A stretch of DNA of 10,883 bases from Candidatus Heimdallarchaeota archaeon (lineage in GTDB: Archaea > Asgardarchaeota > Heimdallarchaeia > Heimdallarchaeales > Kariarchaeaceae), in the NCBI GenBank assembly GCA_021399405.1, contig JAAFKL010000362.1, positions 1-10,883 of the forward strand. Direction: 5' to 3'. Below the pieces are notes generated by a model. That model was not told the origin of the DNA. It worked only from the letters and a program-made list of their open reading frames with translations, and made no database searches. Each line of letters opens with the position of its first letter. The stretch's first letter is position 1. Shown here piece by piece: positions 7,509-10,883 of this stretch. The position numbers and the translations under genes are program-made.

Positions 7509-7516
7509 AAAATAAG
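7509..7516 (-). promoter_or_regulatory. Candidate TATA-like element of ridA
   Basis: CTTATTTT on the minus strand is centred about 25 nt upstream of the ridA ATG. It is a poor match to the consensus, but the spacing is the same as for three other genes here. Confidence 0.22.
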
Positions 7517-7575
7517 ATTTTTGTTAATCTAGATAAATTACGCTGATTTTAACGTATTTACTAGCCTCTTGTTTT

Positions 7576-7589
7576 AGTTTACTTAAACT
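7576..7589. repeat. Short inverted repeat in the ridA-plsY divergent gap
   Basis: AGTTTA and TAAACT form perfect 6-bp arms separated by CT. The element lies between two divergent genes, about 90 bp from the ridA start and 115 bp from the plsY start. It is a possible operator, but short arms made mostly of A and T arise often by chance. Confidence 0.22.
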
Positions 7590-7673
7590 TAGGCGAGTTA
7601 CAAAAATTGGTGAATCAAAAATATGATTATTTCAAAATAGATTTTGAGTCTCATGTTAGATTTCACAAGCAAA

Positions 7674-7681
7674 TTTTAAAG
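7674..7681 (+). promoter_or_regulatory. Candidate TATA box of plsY that supports the ATG at 7704
   Basis: TTTTAAAG is centred 26-27 nt before the ATG at 7704, the spacing expected for a leaderless archaeal mRNA, and is preceded by AAGCAAA as a possible BRE. The TTG at 7695 has neither this spacing nor a Shine-Dalgarno. Confidence 0.4.
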
Positions 7682-7703
7682 CATCTCCCATGAATTGGTT
7701 GAT

Positions 7704-8348
7704 ATGGACCCGGAATTAGTCAGCATTAGTCTTATTCTGATGAGTTATCTAATAGGCTCGCTACCCCCATCTTATATTATTGGAAAAATATTTTTCAAAA
7801 CAGACATCCGAACTCAGGGAAGTGGTAATGTGGGAGGTGCTAATTCCATAAGATTGTTTGGTAAAAAAGTAGGTGCTTTTGTAGCACTATTTGATGTTTT
7901 CAAGGGAACAGTCGCTGTTTTGGTGACTGAAATGTACATAGATCAAGGAACAACTGAGGTTGGTTTCTTTGCTCGTGAAGAGAATATTATTGCCATAGCT
8001 GCTTTTGCTGTAGTATTTGGACATTGTTATTCTGTATTTCTCAAATTTAAAGGGGGAAAAGGTGGTGCAACAACAGGTGGAATATTAATTGCTATCATCC
8101 CTTACGGATTCCTAATAATTATGATATTTTGGGTAACAATCGTTATCTCCACTCGATTTACATCTCTAGCAAATCTCACTATTGCAATAGCATTACCACT
8201 AGTTTTTGATCTTATGAGTGACATTAATTCATACTTCGCTCTTGGGTGGTCTTTAGCCGCTTTGCTTTGGTTTAAACATCGAGAAAATGTTGGACGATTA
8301 TTAAGGGGTGAAGAACGAAAATTTGGTCAGAAGGAAGCTGTAGTTTAA
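7704..8348 (+). CDS. plsY: Acyl-phosphate:glycerol-3-phosphate acyltransferase PlsY
   Basis: PlsY is an integral membrane enzyme that transfers an acyl group from acyl-phosphate (made by PlsX) to glycerol-3-phosphate, giving lysophosphatidate, the first committed intermediate of bacterial ester phospholipids. This protein has 214 residues, close to the usual 200. The three family loops are recognisable: GSGNVGGANSIR at 39-50 (canonical GSGNPGATN), GHCYSVFLKFKGGKGGATTG at 106-125 (canonical GHxFPVFLxFKGGKG), and HRENVGRLLRGEE at 192-204. DVFKG at 64-68 is also typical. About five membrane segments are visible. Changes P to V and T to A in loop one, and FP to YS in loop two, are deviations worth noting. 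A TTG at 7695 would add three residues; I chose ATG 7704 for its TATA spacing. No plsX or plsC lies in the window. If the host is archaeal, its role alongside ether lipids is open. Confidence 0.9.
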   Translation: MDPELVSISLILMSYLIGSLPPSYIIGKIFFKTDIRTQGSGNVGGANSIRLFGKKVGAFVALFDVFKGTVAVLVTEMYIDQGTTEVGFFAREENIIAIAAFAVVFGHCYSVFLKFKGGKGGATTGGILIAIIPYGFLIIMIFWVTIVISTRFTSLANLTIAIALPLVFDLMSDINSYFALGWSLAALLWFKHRENVGRLLRGEERKFGQKEAVV

Positions 8349-8352
8349 TTAT

Positions 8353-9627
8353 CTATTCGTTTTTACCTTTATCTGAAGAACTCTTTTCTGATTTTACAGG
8401 TTTGTCTTCTTTAGTGACAGTCACTTCAATAGATTTTGATAAATTATCTTCGTCGTAAGGTTCAAAAACTGCTTCCAGCGAGTCTTCTAACCGATTAACT
8501 TCATCCTCATCCAATATGATTTCCGAATAATCAAGCATATTCTCTTCAACAATTATTCTCTTTCGAGAGTCTCTTGCTATCCTCATTATTTGCAAAATCC
8601 GAGTAGGCAGAGGTAATCCAGCAATAATTGCTCGCAATTTTGCTACTCCAGTCTCATCAGAAACAAATTTGACGTGAGGTCTTGTATTTCGAAATTCTTT
8701 GAAAAGTTTATTAGTCTCAAATCGGGTTGCAAAATCCAGCTTTCCTCCAAGTTGTTCAAGATTAAAAATTGAAATGAATGCTTTTTCTGCTTCGAAAACA
8801 CCATCTTTGTTTAAACTCGTCGTGTCTACTACGCTTTCACTAATAACATCCTCAATTCGTAAATTATCTAAATCACCTGATTCTCCACCGATTGTCTCAG
8901 ATACAAAAACCGAAATTCCTTGAGAATGAATGACATCAAACAAATCAGAGGCAGAAGCGTCAAATTCGTCCGTTATGCTATCCTTGAAACTTGCTATTAA
9001 CAAATCAGCTAAAGCTATTGGAATGATCTCAAGCCTTTTTTGGGAAACTTCGCTAAACGGAAGATCCAATTCCCGTATTCTGGGTTTATTATCAAGAATA
9101 ATGATTGGGTTCTTCGGCGCTCGTATTTTATATGCAATTTGATAGATAAATTCTGCTGCATTATACTGAACTCTTGAATTTTCAAATACTTCAGGAAGTA
9201 ATGTAATTACAGGAGGTTTGAGATTAAATTCCTTAGCTAATATATCCAACGTAACTGTAGTTGCTCCTAAACCGGTACCACCAGATCCTGTTGCTACGAA
9301 CAGTAAACCTTCGAAAGTTTTGCCTAGCAATTTCCCAAGCTTATCAGTAATTTCTTCCGTGGACTTCCTAACATCTTTAGTTGCAACATCAAGTTTTTTT
9401 GCGTAGCCATCTTTTGAGTCAGGAATGGACACTGTTAACTCAAAATTTTTTCGACTTATTTCATCAACAAGTTCAGTCGTAATAAGTAAGCTTTTGATCT
9501 TAACATCGGCTGCTTTAAGATTTTTAATGATACCAATCCCAATTTCCATCCCTGTATCTCCACAGGATATTATGGCAACTTCTAACGATTCTTTACTAAT
9601 ATGTAAAAATTTCTTCCAGCGAGACAT
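8353..9627 (-). CDS. Divergent tubulin/FtsZ-superfamily GTPase
   Basis: This is predicted to be a GTP-binding, possibly polymer-forming cytoskeletal protein of 424 residues. In order: a T1-like loop, SCGDTGMEIG (21-30), looks more like tubulin's GQCGNQIG than FtsZ's GVGGAG. The T4 phosphate loop TGSGGTGLGATT (113-124) corresponds to GGGTG(T/S)G. PVITLLPEVFEN is followed by YNAAEFIYQI (155-164), like tubulin's YNATLSVHQL. IILDN (176-180) fits the base-contacting Asn region. SDLFDVI (227-233) gives the T7 DxxD, matching FtsZ VDFADV, so GTP hydrolysis on assembly is plausible. A C-terminal domain (about 280-350) precedes a charged, acidic then Lys/Ser-rich tail (about 365-424) without the FtsZ C-terminal peptide. 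The ATG is 2 nt after the upstream membrane protein's stop, with GGAGGT 8 nt before it. It is neither canonical FtsZ, CetZ nor eukaryotic-type tubulin. The superfamily call is firm; the role is unknown. Confidence 0.82.
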   Translation of the reverse strand: MSRWKKFLHISKESLEVAIISCGDTGMEIGIGIIKNLKAADVKIKSLLITTELVDEISRKNFELTVSIPDSKDGYAKKLDVATKDVRKSTEEITDKLGKLLGKTFEGLLFVATGSGGTGLGATTVTLDILAKEFNLKPPVITLLPEVFENSRVQYNAAEFIYQIAYKIRAPKNPIIILDNKPRIRELDLPFSEVSQKRLEIIPIALADLLIASFKDSITDEFDASASDLFDVIHSQGISVFVSETIGGESGDLDNLRIEDVISESVVDTTSLNKDGVFEAEKAFISIFNLEQLGGKLDFATRFETNKLFKEFRNTRPHVKFVSDETGVAKLRAIIAGLPLPTRILQIMRIARDSRKRIIVEENMLDYSEIILDEDEVNRLEDSLEAVFEPYDEDNLSKSIEVTVTKEDKPVKSEKSSSDKGKNE

Positions 9628-9629
9628 CT

Positions 9630-10883
9630 TTAGATACCTCCAAGTTTAGATATTATCCAAATCAAGACAGGAGCGCCTCTTGACACATAGAAAATTAACA
9701 ATGCTCCAATTTGAATTAATCTTATTGGATTTACGGGTGACTGCTTCATTGAATAAATGTAATTTCGGAGCATATACAATACATGTGTTTCATTCGAAAT
9801 GGTCTGATCTCTTTTCAAAGCTACGTCAGTTATCTCGTCAAACAGAAAAGGATCTAATTCCGTCAATGCTTTTATTTTAAATTTCCTAATTGCCCAATAA
9901 ATTCTCCCAATAGGTAGTATTACTGCTCCAAATGCAGCAAGAAGGGCTAATCCTAATCCTATTATCATGAAAAGTGTCAAGCCGGTTTCATCTCCCCTAA
10001 TTTGAGGTAAATTATCAATACTAAGTAATAATGGCCCAAAAATAAGAAATATTAATCCGTTAATAACAACAGTTGAAGAACCAAGACCAATTAATGGTAT
10101 ATCGCCCATCGATCTAATTGACAAACCTGGAGTATCAGAAAGAACAGAGACTACTTCATAATTCTTCTTTGAAAGAATAGTTTCATGACCTTCCGTATAA
10201 CCCCTTGTTCGTTCTGTGATTTTTACCAGGAGTTTATCATATATTCTAGTGTTACGTGATACATATCGGTAAGATACCAAAGATATGTAAATCATTAATG
10301 ATATTCCAAAATGACCAACAAATAACGCTACAAGCCATAAAAATGTAATAAGACCGCTGTATCTAAGGCTAGATCCTTCAAATAGGGTTATTGAAATTAA
10401 TTCAATATCTAAAATTAATGCTATTAGAAATGAGATTGATAAATATTTCTTGCTCCACTGAATTTGATAAGCTTCATTCAATGGTTTTTCAATTTCTTCG
10501 ACCAACCATGTATTCGTTTTTGTGTCTAACATATTATTGTACATGGTATAAATAATTTTCAAATAAACGGGTGCAGCAGCTAATCCAAGAAATATAAATA
10601 GTAGAAGTATTACGCTCACGGCAGTTTTGTGAAATACAATCCCAGTTTGGAGAATAATAAATAAAGTTGGACTAGCGAATATGATTATTAATCCAATCAT
10701 TTTTGCAATCATTTGCCAGTTTTGGTGCAAAACTGCATTCATGGGGAGTGTAGAGAGGGCTTTGGGTAATTTCCTTAAATTCCTGAAAGGATTCTCAATA
10801 ATTGAGATCAAAGATAAATATTGTGGATCCAATCCTTGAGGTAAATCATCCTGATTATCTTCAAGAAATGGTTCGAAACTAAA
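9630..10883 (-). CDS. Multi-spanning membrane protein partnered with the tubulin-like GTPase (5' end outside window)
   Basis: I do not recognise a family. The frame is open from the window edge to TAA at 9632-9630, giving 417 visible residues. A TTG at 10832 could be taken as a start, but the 17 codons before it are also open and encode a plausible acidic stretch (SFEPFLEDNQDDLPQG). A real start beyond the edge is therefore more likely. Counted from the edge, hydrophobic segments lie at about 58-82, 88-112, 148-168, 175-205, 266-289, 301-326 and 384-409. That is about seven passes, with the last at the very C-terminus. Sizeable polar loops lie at about 206-265 and 327-383, the former with RGYTEGHETILSKKNYE. 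No enzyme motif is visible. The stop is 2 nt before the tubulin-like gene, whose Shine-Dalgarno lies inside this gene's last codons. A membrane anchor or scaffold for the filament protein is a reasonable inference only. Confidence 0.78.
   Translation of the reverse strand, partial: FSFEPFLEDNQDDLPQGLDPQYLSLISIIENPFRNLRKLPKALSTLPMNAVLHQNWQMIAKMIGLIIIFASPTLFIILQTGIVFHKTAVSVILLLFIFLGLAAAPVYLKIIYTMYNNMLDTKTNTWLVEEIEKPLNEAYQIQWSKKYLSISFLIALILDIELISITLFEGSSLRYSGLITFLWLVALFVGHFGISLMIYISLVSYRYVSRNTRIYDKLLVKITERTRGYTEGHETILSKKNYEVVSVLSDTPGLSIRSMGDIPLIGLGSSTVVINGLIFLIFGPLLLSIDNLPQIRGDETGLTLFMIIGLGLALLAAFGAVILPIGRIYWAIRKFKIKALTELDPFLFDEITDVALKRDQTISNETHVLYMLRNYIYSMKQSPVNPIRLIQIGALLIFYVSRGAPVLIWIISKLGGI
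9636..9641 (-). promoter_or_regulatory. Strong ribosome binding site of the tubulin-like gene
   Basis: GGAGGT on the minus strand lies 8 nt before the ATG at 9627, inside the last codons of the upstream membrane protein gene. It is the strongest Shine-Dalgarno in the window and fixes both the start and the two-gene coupling. Confidence 0.8.

Noticed and set aside
8353..9627. Calling the tubulin-like gene ftsZ or cetZ
   Set aside because: The T1 region lacks the GGxG pattern of FtsZ and CetZ, the T4 loop is GSGGTGLG rather than GGGTGTG, and the FtsZ C-terminal peptide is absent, so no symbol is justified.
8699..9649. Four plus-strand Ser/Leu-rich frames
   Set aside because: They are antisense shadows of the tubulin-like gene and its upstream neighbour; the Ser/Leu/Val-rich composition reflects complementary codons.
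1..10883. CRISPR arrays, insertion sequences, tRNA or rRNA genes
   Set aside because: No regularly spaced repeats, transposase-like frames, terminal inverted repeats or tRNA-like conserved arms were found on reading through the gaps.

Overview
This AT-rich window most likely comes from an archaeon. The pointers are all indirect. Stand-alone genes have TATA-like boxes 25-28 nt before their start codons and no Shine-Dalgarno (leaderless pattern), while operon-internal genes have good Shine-Dalgarno sites. A very divergent tubulin/FtsZ-superfamily GTPase is also present. A deep archaeal lineage, perhaps Asgard, is plausible, but no marker gene here proves it, and the PlsY acyltransferase is a bacterial-type enzyme.

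Region 1 (1-4535) is a peptide (family 5) ABC importer. The first 58 residues of a secreted substrate-binding protein run leftward off the window edge. Across a 309-bp divergent regulatory region, a rightward operon follows in the classical order: permease B, permease C, ATPase D, ATPase F. The genes are overlapping or separated by 1-9 bp. Both ATPases carry the C-terminal four-cysteine motif proposed to bind an Fe-S cluster.

Region 2 (4646-7487, minus strand) holds three apparently separate genes: a succinate-semialdehyde-type aldehyde dehydrogenase, an unrecognised multi-pass membrane protein of 239 residues, and a RidA/YjgF imine deaminase with its key Arg and Glu intact.

Region 3 (7704-8348, plus strand) is plsY, encoding the membrane acyl-phosphate:glycerol-3-phosphate acyltransferase of bacterial phospholipid synthesis. 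It is divergent from ridA and ends 4 bp from the convergent gene that follows.

Region 4 (8353-10883, minus strand) is the most interesting part. A multi-spanning membrane protein, whose 5' end lies outside the window, is followed after 2 bp by a 424-residue divergent tubulin/FtsZ-like protein. The latter keeps a GTP-binding T4 loop, a tubulin-like YNA motif, a base-contacting Asn region and a DxxD T7 catalytic loop. The tight coupling suggests a membrane-associated cytoskeletal or membrane-remodelling module. No function can be assigned from sequence alone.

I saw no rRNA or tRNA gene, CRISPR array, insertion sequence or convincing terminator.
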